Below, piece by piece: positions 1-8,908 of a stretch of 37,222 nt of DNA. The first letter of the stretch is position 1, and every line of letters begins with the position of its first letter. Position numbers and translations under genes: made by a program. Location: positions 1-37,222 of the forward strand of contig JAFLUH010000013.1 of assembly GCA_022508895.1 (NCBI GenBank). Reading direction: 5' to 3'. The notes below the pieces were generated by a model that worked only from the letters and a program-made list of their open reading frames with translations, ran no database searches and was not told where the DNA came from. This DNA is from Oscillospiraceae bacterium (GTDB lineage Bacteria > Bacillota > Clostridia > Oscillospirales > Ruminococcaceae).

Positions 1-596
1 TTCTCATCAATGGGGTATGGACTCATTACCTCGCTGATCTTGCCATCAATTTGCAGTCCGTTGTTGTCGATGATAGCTACTAAGTTGTCAAGCTGGTAGT
101 GAGCGGCGAACATTGCTGCTTCCCATACCTGACCTTCCTCTATTTCGCCGTCGCCCAGAACTGCATAAACGTTGTAGGTCTCGTTATCCAGCTTGCCTGA
201 CAGTGCCATGCCGCAGGCAGCGGAAATTCCCTGTCCAAGAGAACCGGTGCTCATGTCAACTCCGGGGACTTTGCCCAGAACAGGGTGACCCTGCAGGTAG
301 CTGTCGATGTGGCGGAGGGTCTTTAAGTCCTCTACAGGGAAAAAGCCGCGGTTTGCAAGGACTGAGTAGAGACCGGGAGCGGTGTGACCCTTGGAGAGGA
401 CCAGCCTGTCTCTGTCAGGCATTGTAGGGTTCTTGGGGTCTACGTTCATGCGGCTGAAGTAGAGGTAGGTGAGGGTGTCGCATACCGAGAGAGAGCCGCC
501 GGGGTGTCCGCATTTGGCGTTGTAAACTCCTTCGATGATGCCCATTCGTACTTTGGTCGCAGTGATCTCAAGCTGCTTTTTGATTGCGCTGTCCAT
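1..596 (-). CDS. Transketolase, N-terminal subunit (partial, runs off left edge)
   Basis: Minus-strand translation MDSAIKKQLEITATKVRMGIIEGVYNAKCGHPGGSLSVCDTLTYLYFSRMNVDP...DRDRLVLSKGHTAPGLYSVLA...GSLGQGISAACGMAL...VLGDGEIEEGQVWEAAMFA has transketolase TPP-binding motifs. It is absent from the ORF track because the stop is outside the window. Confidence 0.93.
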   Translation of the reverse strand, partial: MDSAIKKQLEITATKVRMGIIEGVYNAKCGHPGGSLSVCDTLTYLYFSRMNVDPKNPTMPDRDRLVLSKGHTAPGLYSVLANRGFFPVEDLKTLRHIDSYLQGHPVLGKVPGVDMSTGSLGQGISAACGMALSGKLDNETYNVYAVLGDGEIEEGQVWEAAMFAAHYQLDNLVAIIDNNGLQIDGKISEVMSPYPIDE

Positions 597-628
597 TTGT
601 TTCCTCCTGTTATATATTTTTTCAATTA

Positions 629-1297
629 TTAAACGGGTTTATGAAGCCTTGCCCAGATGTGGTAGTGAGCGTTGCTTTGTATTATGCCTTCGTAAATGCA
701 GTTGTCGATGTGCCTTACACGAAGAAGCTCGAAATCGGGCTCAAACAGGCGTTTCACGTCGTCTAAATCTACAAAAAAGTGGGGAACGCCGTTTTCGGGG
801 CCTTCCTCGGTTTTTATAACCGTGTTTTCGTCTATTTTTGGGAAGTTGGTTTCCTTAAAAGACCACGTTTCTTTGGAGCAGAGATTGACATATATTTCAC
901 CGTCGGGCTTCAGTATTTTCTTTATGTCGTTTAAGATTTTGGTAAAGCCTTCAGTGTCGGTGTGAGAAATCGAAAGGTATGAGAAAATGCAGTCAAAGGA
1001 ATTTTCAGAAAAGGGCAGCTTTGCCATGTCACAAAGGACAGTGTTGATATCAATACCGAGTTGTGCAGCTCTTTCACAGGTCTGCTGCACTGCATAATCG
1101 GAGATGTCGACGGCAGTGACCTTGAAACCATGCTGGGCAAAAAGAATCGAGTGCCTTCCTAAGCCGCAGCCTAAGTCAAGGACTGAGTGTTTGCCCTCAT
1201 GCTGCCACTTTTTGCAGTAGTAGTAGCTTTCCTCACAAGGGTCAAGCCAGATGGCTTTATCCGCCGATTTCCAGTCCCAGCCCTTGGATTCTACCAT
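629..1297 (-). CDS. Class I SAM-dependent methyltransferase
   Basis: SAM motif I VLDLGCGLGRHSILFAQHGFKVTAVDIS; FDCIFSYLSISH. Confidence 0.85.
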   Translation of the reverse strand: MVESKGWDWKSADKAIWLDPCEESYYYCKKWQHEGKHSVLDLGCGLGRHSILFAQHGFKVTAVDISDYAVQQTCERAAQLGIDINTVLCDMAKLPFSENSFDCIFSYLSISHTDTEGFTKILNDIKKILKPDGEIYVNLCSKETWSFKETNFPKIDENTVIKTEEGPENGVPHFFVDLDDVKRLFEPDFELLRVRHIDNCIYEGIIQSNAHYHIWARLHKPV

Positions 1298-1309
1298 TTT
1301 CTCACCCCA

Positions 1310-2116
1310 CTACAGCTTTTCTATGTAATCTATCACCTCGGCAATTGCGCCGCTGTTGTTGTCGCAGACTATTACGTCAGCAACCTCTTTGGCTGCTTCC
1401 TGAGCGCTTGCCACCGCTATTCCGAGATCTGCGTCACGGATAAGCTCAATGTCGTTGTTGTAATCGCCTACGCCTACCGTAAATGCGCCTTGACGGTCCA
1501 TTATGTCCAGCAGCCGCTGAAAGCCGCTGCCCTTGGTTACTCCATCGGGGAGCATTTCAAAATAGTGTATCTCACTGCGTACCCAGTGACAATCGTTCAT
1601 ATAATTGGCGTGACTGTGAACAAAGTCTATCAGCGTCTGCATTTGTGAGGGAGGATATGCAAGCAGCACCTTCAGCCAGTCGCCGGGAATATCATCTACT
1701 TCACAAATTATCGGAGTTACATTCTCAATGGCAAGGTGCCGACGCTCTATCTCGTTCATCGAAGGAACATACACGTCCTCTGCACAAAGCACCTCACAGC
1801 CCATGTCGGGAAAATGCGCAAGTATCTCTTTGAGGACTTCCTTGGCGCTGACTTCAAGGGAGCTGTGCCAGAGGAATTTGCTTTGTGAGAAGTCGTAGAC
1901 TGCAGAACCGTTGAATATCACAGCGGGAACGTCCAAGGCTATGCGGTCGGCTATGGGCTTTGCCATGGAGTAGCCCCTGCCTGTTGCAAGCGTGAAAATC
2001 CCTCCGCCGCTCCGAAAGCGTTCTATCGCTTTTATGTCACAGTCAAGGATATTCTTTTGGTCGGTCACTAATGTGCCATCTATATCGGTCATTATGATGA
2101 CGTTTTCAAAGTTCAT
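1310..2116 (-). CDS. Cof-type HAD-IIB family phosphatase
   Basis: IIMTDIDGTLVTD motif I; VGVGDYNNDIELIRDADLGIAVASA motif IV. Confidence 0.9.
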   Translation of the reverse strand: MNFENVIIMTDIDGTLVTDQKNILDCDIKAIERFRSGGGIFTLATGRGYSMAKPIADRIALDVPAVIFNGSAVYDFSQSKFLWHSSLEVSAKEVLKEILAHFPDMGCEVLCAEDVYVPSMNEIERRHLAIENVTPIICEVDDIPGDWLKVLLAYPPSQMQTLIDFVHSHANYMNDCHWVRSEIHYFEMLPDGVTKGSGFQRLLDIMDRQGAFTVGVGDYNNDIELIRDADLGIAVASAQEAAKEVADVIVCDNNSGAIAEVIDYIEKL

Positions 2117-3023
2117 TATAACCTCTGCTTATATTTTTCAGCATTTTTTCAAAGTATTCGGGTAAAGGCGACGTGAAAAACAGCTCCTTGCCCGTTATGG
2201 GGTGGGTGAAGCCTATTTCACGGGCGTGAAGGCACTGCCCTTCTAACCACTTGGGTTTGCCGTCACCATAGACGGGGTCTCCTGCTACGGGATGCCCGAT
2301 ATAGGACAAGTGAACTCGTATCTGGTGAGTGCGGCCTGTCTCAAGGGTCAGGCGTAAGTGAGTATATTTGCCGTAATTTTCTATTATCTCGTAGTGGGTT
2401 ATCGCTTCCCTGCCGTCGGGGGTAACAGCCATCTTTTTACGGTCGGTTTTGTGGCGGGAGAGCGGAGCATTTACCGTTCCGTTTTCCCTGATACCGCCAA
2501 GCACTACCGCTTCATAACGGCGGGTGAAGCTGTGGGATTTTATCTGAGCGGCAAGACCGTTGTGGGCATTGTCGTTTTTGGCTACTATCAGCAGACCGCT
2601 GGTATCCTTATCTATTCTATGCACTATTCCCGGACGTATTATTCCGTTGATGCCGGAAAGGCTGTCTTTGCAATGGAACATGAGGGCGTTGACAAGAGTG
2701 CCGGTATAGTGACCGGGAGCAGGGTGGACTACCATGCCTTTGGGCTTGTTTACCACCAACAGGTCGCTGTCCTCATATACTATATTTAAAGGTATATTTT
2801 CGGGAAGTATATCCGGTTCCTCTGTATCGGGAATGCTGAGCCGGAGAATGTCGCCGTCCTTCAGCTTGTAGTTCTTTTTGCACGGGACTCCGTTTATGAG
2901 ACAATCCCCGCTTTCAAGCAGCGTAACTGCAAAGGAGCGGGAAAGATCGGTATTTTCGCAGATAAATTTGTCCGCCCGTTGTCCTGCAAACTCGGCGGGA
3001 ACGGTAATGATCAGATCACTCAT
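2106..3023 (-). CDS. rluD: RluA/RluD family 23S rRNA pseudouridine synthase
   Basis: N-terminal S4-like domain; catalytic GIVHRIDKDTSGLLIVAKND; TGRTHQIRVHLSYIGHPVAGDPVYG. Confidence 0.92.
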   Translation of the reverse strand: MSDLIITVPAEFAGQRADKFICENTDLSRSFAVTLLESGDCLINGVPCKKNYKLKDGDILRLSIPDTEEPDILPENIPLNIVYEDSDLLVVNKPKGMVVHPAPGHYTGTLVNALMFHCKDSLSGINGIIRPGIVHRIDKDTSGLLIVAKNDNAHNGLAAQIKSHSFTRRYEAVVLGGIRENGTVNAPLSRHKTDRKKMAVTPDGREAITHYEIIENYGKYTHLRLTLETGRTHQIRVHLSYIGHPVAGDPVYGDGKPKWLEGQCLHAREIGFTHPITGKELFFTSPLPEYFEKMLKNISRGYNEL

Positions 3024-3567
3024 CGGCTTCTGAGCTATCGGGTCCCTGCACTTCCGCTTCGGTCGGCTCGGACTGTTCAGCAGCTTTTGCCTTCTTCGCC
3101 TTTGATTCTTTCACCTCGTCTATTATATAGAACAAAATGAGCATTATTGTTCCGACAACTGCACAAACATCTGCAAAATTGAATACTGCAAATTTAATTA
3201 TCCTCACATCAACGAAATCTATTACATGACCGTAAGCGATACGGTCGATCAGATTGCCTACTCCCCCTGCGACAATAAGGGCGAAGGACCATATATAAAT
3301 GGGCTTTTTTACACGTTTTGTAACCATCAATATAATAACCCCCAAAATTATTATGGAGGTTAATATAATCAAAAACAGTTGTTTATCACGCAGTATGCTG
3401 AATGCTGCGCCTGTATTTTCCTGATAGGTGAGATTGAGCCATTCTCTGCCGTTTATGCTGATGAGATTGATATAGCTGTTTGGCTGGATATAGGTCGAAA
3501 CAAGCCATTTGGTGAGCTGATCTATCCCCACGAGCAATGCTGCAACTGCCAGAGAAATGTAAGTCAT
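3016..3567 (-). CDS. lspA: Lipoprotein signal peptidase II with a C-terminal charged extension
   Basis: DQLTKWLV, NTGAAFSIL, GGVGNLIDRIAYGHVIDFVDV, FAVFNFADVC motifs. Confidence 0.93.
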   Translation of the reverse strand: MTYISLAVAALLVGIDQLTKWLVSTYIQPNSYINLISINGREWLNLTYQENTGAAFSILRDKQLFLIILTSIIILGVIILMVTKRVKKPIYIWSFALIVAGGVGNLIDRIAYGHVIDFVDVRIIKFAVFNFADVCAVVGTIMLILFYIIDEVKESKAKKAKAAEQSEPTEAEVQGPDSSEADE

Positions 3568-3586
3568 CTTCCCGTCACCTTTCTGT

Positions 3587-4471
3587 TTATTCTTTTCCCT
3601 TGTTATTGCTGCCGAATTTCAGCTTCTCAAATTTTGACTTGTTCTGAAGCTTATCAAAAAGCACTGTCTCCGCAGTTTCTTCACCTTCCGATGCGTCTGC
3701 TTCTTCTGACGCAGCAGAATCATTTTCCTTTTCAAATGCAGGCTTCAGAGCTATCTCATTGGTCTTTTCGAGAGTTATTTCCTCGTTCTTCTTTACCTCC
3801 TCATCGGGGTCGGCAACTTCAAACTTCTCCTCTGATTTTACCTCGACAGGCTGTTCTTCCTCAGTAATGTCCAGCGTATCCTTAGCCTTGCGTACAAATG
3901 CATTTTCACACTTTTCGGGAATGGAATTGATAAGAGCGATATGCTCGTTGTAAAGACCAAGCAGTTTTTCTCTGTAAGAGTTGCTTTCGTCTCTGGTTTT
4001 TGCAAGAATTGATTCCTGCTTTTTTATCTCCGCTTCCATTTTTGCCTTGATCTCAGCGGAGCGGCGTTCACATTCCGCAATTACTCTGGTCTTTTCGGCG
4101 TTGGCGTCCTCTACCAGCTTTTTTGCATACTCGTCCTTCTCCTTGACCCTTTCCTCAGCCTCTTTGATCATGGTCTCGGATTTTTCCTTTGCCTCGTTTA
4201 TCATCTGATCCGACTTTTCCTTAGTGGAGGTCAGAACGGCACTGCTCTGCTTCTGAGCGCCGAGAAGGGCTTCCTTGATGGCTTCCTCGTCGTTGCGGTA
4301 CTCGCGTATCTTGTCGGCGAGGACCTCCATTTTCTTTTCCATTTCCTCGTTTTGTTTCTTAAGCTCTAAAAAGGCGGAGGATACCTCCTGAAGGAACTCG
4401 TCAACCTCCTCCATCTTATATCCGTTGAAACCTTTGTCAAACTTTTTGTCAAGTATATCTGCTGCTTCCAT
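3587..4471 (-). CDS. divIVA: DivIVA domain protein
   Basis: N-terminal ILDKKFDKGFNGYKMEEVDEFLQEV DivIVA signature, then long coiled coil; downstream of the sepF-ylmH pair. Confidence 0.88.
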   Translation of the reverse strand: MEAADILDKKFDKGFNGYKMEEVDEFLQEVSSAFLELKKQNEEMEKKMEVLADKIREYRNDEEAIKEALLGAQKQSSAVLTSTKEKSDQMINEAKEKSETMIKEAEERVKEKDEYAKKLVEDANAEKTRVIAECERRSAEIKAKMEAEIKKQESILAKTRDESNSYREKLLGLYNEHIALINSIPEKCENAFVRKAKDTLDITEEEQPVEVKSEEKFEVADPDEEVKKNEEITLEKTNEIALKPAFEKENDSAASEEADASEGEETAETVLFDKLQNKSKFEKLKFGSNNKGKE

Positions 4472-4485
4472 CAGAATCCTCCGTG

Positions 4486-5226
4486 TTATTTGTATTTTTT
4501 TACGAATATGTGATTTTTTCCTTTTTTAGTGGGATTTCCCACGCTGTCAAAGATATATTTGCCGTATCCTTTTACGGAAAAGATATCCCCCTCGTCTATA
4601 TTTTCCGAGACCGAACCGCACTGCACCCCGTTGATAACAGCGCCGCCGGATTTTACCAGCGCCGCCGCCTTTTCACGGCTCAGACCGCATACCGCTGAAA
4701 TTACGGCGTCTATACGGTTTGAAGCGCAAATGACGCTTATCTCGTCAAATTCCTGCTGAGGCAGATCGGTACAAATACCTGAGCGCTGACTTACTCCCAC
4801 TCTTCCAACCTTTTCTATCTCGCCGAGCAGCGGGGCTGCCGTCCTTGAAACGAATATTACCGCAGCACCGTCAGTGACAAGAATATCGCCTACCTGATCA
4901 CGCCTGACGCCCAACGACATCAATGAGCCGAGAAAATCACGGTGAGTAAGCTTGTCCTTTTCACGAAAGAAAAAGGTCACTGCCTCCAAAGGAAAATCCT
5001 CGGGCTCTGCCTCAGGGAAAGAAAACATCCTTCTTACTGCCGCATCATAGCCTCCCCAGAAGGAGCAATCAGCTCCGGCAGACTCTGCGGTATATGCCGC
5101 CAGATGCTGCTCTCTCTCAGTGAGAAATGCGGTAAAGCGATGGTAAAATGACTGCTTCGAGGTCAGGTCGTAGATATGCCTGCAAAATTCCTTCTCCTCA
5201 GAATTTACCGGAGAAAAGTTTTTCAT
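4486..5226 (-). CDS. ylmH: YlmH family S4-domain RNA-binding protein
   Basis: C-terminal S4 domain (SRNIDAVISAVCGLSREKAAALVKSGGAVINGVQC) and synteny with sepF/divIVA. Confidence 0.85.
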   Translation of the reverse strand: MKNFSPVNSEEKEFCRHIYDLTSKQSFYHRFTAFLTEREQHLAAYTAESAGADCSFWGGYDAAVRRMFSFPEAEPEDFPLEAVTFFFREKDKLTHRDFLGSLMSLGVRRDQVGDILVTDGAAVIFVSRTAAPLLGEIEKVGRVGVSQRSGICTDLPQQEFDEISVICASNRIDAVISAVCGLSREKAAALVKSGGAVINGVQCGSVSENIDEGDIFSVKGYGKYIFDSVGNPTKKGKNHIFVKKYK

Positions 5227-5681
5227 TACATGAAGTCTGCAGCGTTATTTCCCAGTTCCTCTATCATGTCGCCGGAAATATCCACATTGTAGGGCACAAG
5301 TATGTAAGAGGTGTTGGCGATGCGCTTCAGATCGCCGTCAGAGGCATACGCAACGCCTGCAAGGAAGTCTATAAGACGGTTGGCAACATCCTTGTTGGTG
5401 TTGTCAAGGTTCAGAACTACCGCCCTCTTGTTCTTGAAATTGTCTGCAATGGTTGCGGCATCGGTGAATTTCTCAGCCTTGACAACCACCACCTGCAGTC
5501 TTGTGGTAGCAGGAATGTTCAGTACCTTGCCGGTTTTGGGAGCACTGGATATGGGAGCACGTCTTATACCGAAATCATCGTCGTAATCGTTGATGTCCTT
5601 ATCTGCCTTTTCATCGTTGTAATCATCTTTGTCTTCTTCCTCATAGCCTGTCCATTTTCTGACAAAATCACCTATTCCCAT
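5226..5681 (-). CDS. sepF: SepF cell division protein
   Basis: IADNFKNKRAVVLNLDNTNKDVANRLIDFLAGVAYASDGDLKRIANTSYILVP. Confidence 0.93.
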   Translation of the reverse strand: MGIGDFVRKWTGYEEEDKDDYNDEKADKDINDYDDDFGIRRAPISSAPKTGKVLNIPATTRLQVVVVKAEKFTDAATIADNFKNKRAVVLNLDNTNKDVANRLIDFLAGVAYASDGDLKRIANTSYILVPYNVDISGDMIEELGNNAADFM

Positions 5682-5726
5682 GTTATTATTTCCTTTCTTT
5701 TTTCAAATAAATAGCGTGTACACGCT

Positions 5727-6425
5727 TTATTTCCTGTTTCCGAACAGTGCGCTGCCGATCCTTACGATATTGGAGCCGAAAAGCACCGCCTGTTCATAAT
5801 CGCCCGACATTCCCATCGAGAGAGTGTCCATGCTGTTATATTCGGAACGGGAGCTGAGGTATAGCTCCTGCATTCGGGCAAAGTATTTGCTGCTGTCCTC
5901 CGATGGGGGCGGGATAGTCATGTAGCCCCGAAGTCTGACGTTTGTAAGCTCGCTGCAATAAGCCGAAAGCTCTGCAGCGGCTTCGGGCGTTACACCGCCC
6001 TTGCTTTCCTCTCCGCCTATGTTCACCTCGATAAGAATGTCCATTGTGCGGTTTAAGGCGGCAGCGCGCTTATTTATCTCGTCAGCCAGCTTGATACTGT
6101 CCACCGAGTGTATCATGCTCACCTTATCAATTATATACTTAACTTTGTTATTTTGCAAGCCCCCGATGAAATGAATTTCACATTTTTTATCATAAAATTC
6201 GTATTTCCCCATAAATTCCTGCACACGGTTTTCTCCCAAAAGGTCTGCTCCGAGGGATACTGCGTGGTTTATCTTCTCGGGGGGAACGGTTTTTGTTACC
6301 GCCATAAGGCGGACCTTATCGGTGCGTCCCGCTTTTGACATGGCGTTTTCTATGTTATGGGATATCCTTTTGAAATTATCCTCCAGTATCAAAGCGTCGC
6401 TACTGGAGAACGATTTTTCCGTCAT
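5727..6425 (-). CDS. YggS family PLP homeostasis protein
   Basis: LMAVTKTVPPEKI, LGENRVQEF, HFIGGLQNNKVKYI, LSMGMSGDYEQAV. Start taken at MTEKSF rather than the upstream Met. Confidence 0.9.
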   Translation of the reverse strand: MTEKSFSSSDALILEDNFKRISHNIENAMSKAGRTDKVRLMAVTKTVPPEKINHAVSLGADLLGENRVQEFMGKYEFYDKKCEIHFIGGLQNNKVKYIIDKVSMIHSVDSIKLADEINKRAAALNRTMDILIEVNIGGEESKGGVTPEAAAELSAYCSELTNVRLRGYMTIPPPSEDSSKYFARMQELYLSSRSEYNSMDTLSMGMSGDYEQAVLFGSNIVRIGSALFGNRK

Positions 6426-7635
6426 ACAGATCAGTTCCTTCCACAATTACCGAATCGTACAGGGATAAATATCCTTCTTTGTCGGTGGTATCCCTTACAA
6501 GAACGTAATCTCCCTCGGTACGGATCATGTCGATATAAACAAAATACACGGTAACACCCAGCTTTATGAACACGCCCATTTTTTCCTCGTCGTCAAAATG
6601 GACTGCGGCGGAGGGTATCCTTATACCGCTGTACTCGTCAAACATTATTTTTATCTGAGCGGTGCGGCTTCTTACCAAGGACTGATTAAACACGTCAAAG
6701 GAAAGCACAATCATTCTGCTGCCTGAGGGAAGGATCTTCATGTCCTCTACCATTGCCTTGGCTATAGACGCCTCGTTTCCTATACGGACGCTGAGCGTTG
6801 CCCCCTCGTATATCCCCAATGTGTTGTTTGCGGGAACGATGCACACCATTTTCCACTTGTAATCGGAAACGATCTTTCCTATAACGGTGGTGCTGCTCTC
6901 TATATTCGGGTTTTTGATTATCTCGTTTATCCTGTCCTCGGTCAGATCGGGTATTACATCGTAGGTCAGGCTGTTTTCGTAGCCGTCGGTGGTGCTGACG
7001 AAGTATCCCGTTTCCTGCAGGGTGAGGTCGGTGGGTCTTGAGGATATCTGGGCAGAAAGCAGCGATATTTCGCTCTGAAGCTCCGCTATTTTGGCAGAAT
7101 AGTCCGTTGTGGTGCCGTTTACGATCTGACGCTTGCTCTGCAGGTTAAGATAGTCGCTTTTTACGTTGGCAGCCGCAGCGTAGTCTCCGTCCAGTATATA
7201 CTGGATCATCTTTGTGTGATTCTCATATATCTGATTGGAGAAGGCTTCAAGCTGGGAGTTGTCGCTGCCTACAAGCTTTTCTGCATCACGGAGCACCTTT
7301 ATCTGCTCGTTCAGCTCATCTATCCTCAGCTGCACCGCCAGATCGTTCTGTGAAGCGTATATTTCCGCTATCACCGAATTTCTGGCAAGCTTTTCGCCGT
7401 CGGAGTAAATGTAGTTTATGACGCCGCTGCCGCTGTAGGTGACGGTTTTTTCCTCACGAATGTAAATGCCTGTGGATTGAATATAATCCTCCGAGGTGTA
7501 CAGCTCGGCAGGCTCGGTTTTCAGAGGATTGTAATAATGTATCACAAGCTGGCTGATAACCGTTGTCAGCAGGAACAGTATCACCAAAAACCATACGATG
7601 CGTATGGTGATGGCGGTTTTTCTTTTTTCAGCCAT
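6400..7635 (-). CDS. HlyD/membrane-fusion-like protein with single N-terminal TM
   Basis: N-terminal TM (IVWFLVILFLLTTVISQLVIHYY), biotinyl-lipoyl-like region (SGSGVINYIYSDGEKLARNSVIAEIYAS), coiled coil and beta-rich C-terminus. Overlaps the hfq stop by 1 nt and the yggS start. Confidence 0.7.
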   Translation of the reverse strand: MAEKRKTAITIRIVWFLVILFLLTTVISQLVIHYYNPLKTEPAELYTSEDYIQSTGIYIREEKTVTYSGSGVINYIYSDGEKLARNSVIAEIYASQNDLAVQLRIDELNEQIKVLRDAEKLVGSDNSQLEAFSNQIYENHTKMIQYILDGDYAAAANVKSDYLNLQSKRQIVNGTTTDYSAKIAELQSEISLLSAQISSRPTDLTLQETGYFVSTTDGYENSLTYDVIPDLTEDRINEIIKNPNIESSTTVIGKIVSDYKWKMVCIVPANNTLGIYEGATLSVRIGNEASIAKAMVEDMKILPSGSRMIVLSFDVFNQSLVRSRTAQIKIMFDEYSGIRIPSAAVHFDDEEKMGVFIKLGVTVYFVYIDMIRTEGDYVLVRDTTDKEGYLSLYDSVIVEGTDLYDGKIVLQ

Positions 7636-7883
7636 TATTCAGCGTTGTCTTCCTTGTCGAAGGCGTCCAGCAGCGATATGCTCTTGAAAGGAGTGATGGT
7701 GCTTATTGCGTGCTTGTATATAAGATTCTGCTTTCCGTCGGTGTCGAGAATAACGGTGTAGTTGTCAAAGCCTCTTACTACACCCTTGAACTGAAAGCCA
7801 TTGGTGATGAAGATGGTCACGGGAATCTTCTCTTTTCTTGCCTGATTGAGAAAAACGTCCTGAAGGTTAATGTCCTTTGCCAT
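7635..7883 (-). CDS. hfq: RNA chaperone Hfq
   Basis: [63 protein letters not shown]. Start corrected from the ORF-track Met to MAKDIN. Confidence 0.97.
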   Translation of the reverse strand: MAKDINLQDVFLNQARKEKIPVTIFITNGFQFKGVVRGFDNYTVILDTDGKQNLIYKHAISTITPFKSISLLDAFDKEDNAE

Positions 7884-7950
7884 TTTAAATGTCCTTTCGT
7901 TTGTTCTTTTCACATTCGTAAAATCTCAGTTATAGATAGTATACCATATA

Positions 7951-8895
7951 TTACAAAAAAAAGCTATATCTTTTCACTAAATTTTCAGCGATTTTGTAAA
8001 TTTTATTACCGTCCGTTTCATCATCAACAGGAATTTTGTGCAAATCAGGCATTTTATTGAACCATGTGAGCTGTCTTTTGGCATAATTGCGAGTCGCCTG
8101 CTTCAGCTTTTCCACACATTCCTCAAGGCTTTTTTCACCGTCAAGGTAGGGCTTCAGCTCCTTGCAGCCTATTGCCTGTGCAGAGGTGACGTAATCGCTG
8201 TGGGTGAAGAATTCCCTTGCTTCCTCAACAAGACCATGCTTTATCATGTCATCGACACGAAGATCTATGCGGCGATACAGCAGTTCGCGAGGGAAATCGG
8301 GCATTATTATGCAGGAACGGTAGGGGCTTTCCTGCTCACGGCTTTTTTCCTGAGCAATGGTCATGGTGGTGCCGCTGAGACGGTAGACCTCCAAGGCGCG
8401 AATTATGCGGTTTACGTTGTTGGGGTGAAGCCTTGCGGCAGCGTCGGGATCGACCTCCTCCAATTTTTTGCGAAGGGCTTCATTGCCGTTCTGAGCGGCA
8501 AATTCACGCATGTCGGCACGGAAAGCAGGATCGCTGCCGGTGTCGTCAAAGGTGATGTTGTTTATCAGAGAGGAGATGTAAAGACCTGTTCCTCCCACAA
8601 TTATGGGAAGTTTTCCTCTGTCTGTGATTTCCTGTATGCATTTATGGGCTAACTCTACATAATCCGCCACCGAAAAAGCTTTATTAAGAGGCAGAAAGTC
8701 CATAAGATAGTGAGGTATCCCCTGCTTTTCTCCCTCAGAAGGCTTGGCAGAAGCGATGTCCATTCCCTTGTATATCTGCATTGAGTCGGCGGAGATCACC
8801 TCACCGTCAAGGCGTTTTGCCAGCTCCACGCCGAGAGCGGTCTTGCCGGAGGCAGTGGGGCCGCATATCACTGCAATAAACTTTTTTTTGCTCAC
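7951..8895 (-). CDS. miaA: tRNA dimethylallyltransferase
   Basis: GPTASGKTALGVELAKRLDGEVISADSMQIYKGMDI; IIVGGTGLYISSLI; ATRNYAKRQLTWFN. Confidence 0.96.
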   Translation of the reverse strand: MSKKKFIAVICGPTASGKTALGVELAKRLDGEVISADSMQIYKGMDIASAKPSEGEKQGIPHYLMDFLPLNKAFSVADYVELAHKCIQEITDRGKLPIIVGGTGLYISSLINNITFDDTGSDPAFRADMREFAAQNGNEALRKKLEEVDPDAAARLHPNNVNRIIRALEVYRLSGTTMTIAQEKSREQESPYRSCIIMPDFPRELLYRRIDLRVDDMIKHGLVEEAREFFTHSDYVTSAQAIGCKELKPYLDGEKSLEECVEKLKQATRNYAKRQLTWFNKMPDLHKIPVDDETDGNKIYKIAENLVKRYSFFL

Positions 8896-8908
8896 GGTAT
8901 CGCTCCCC

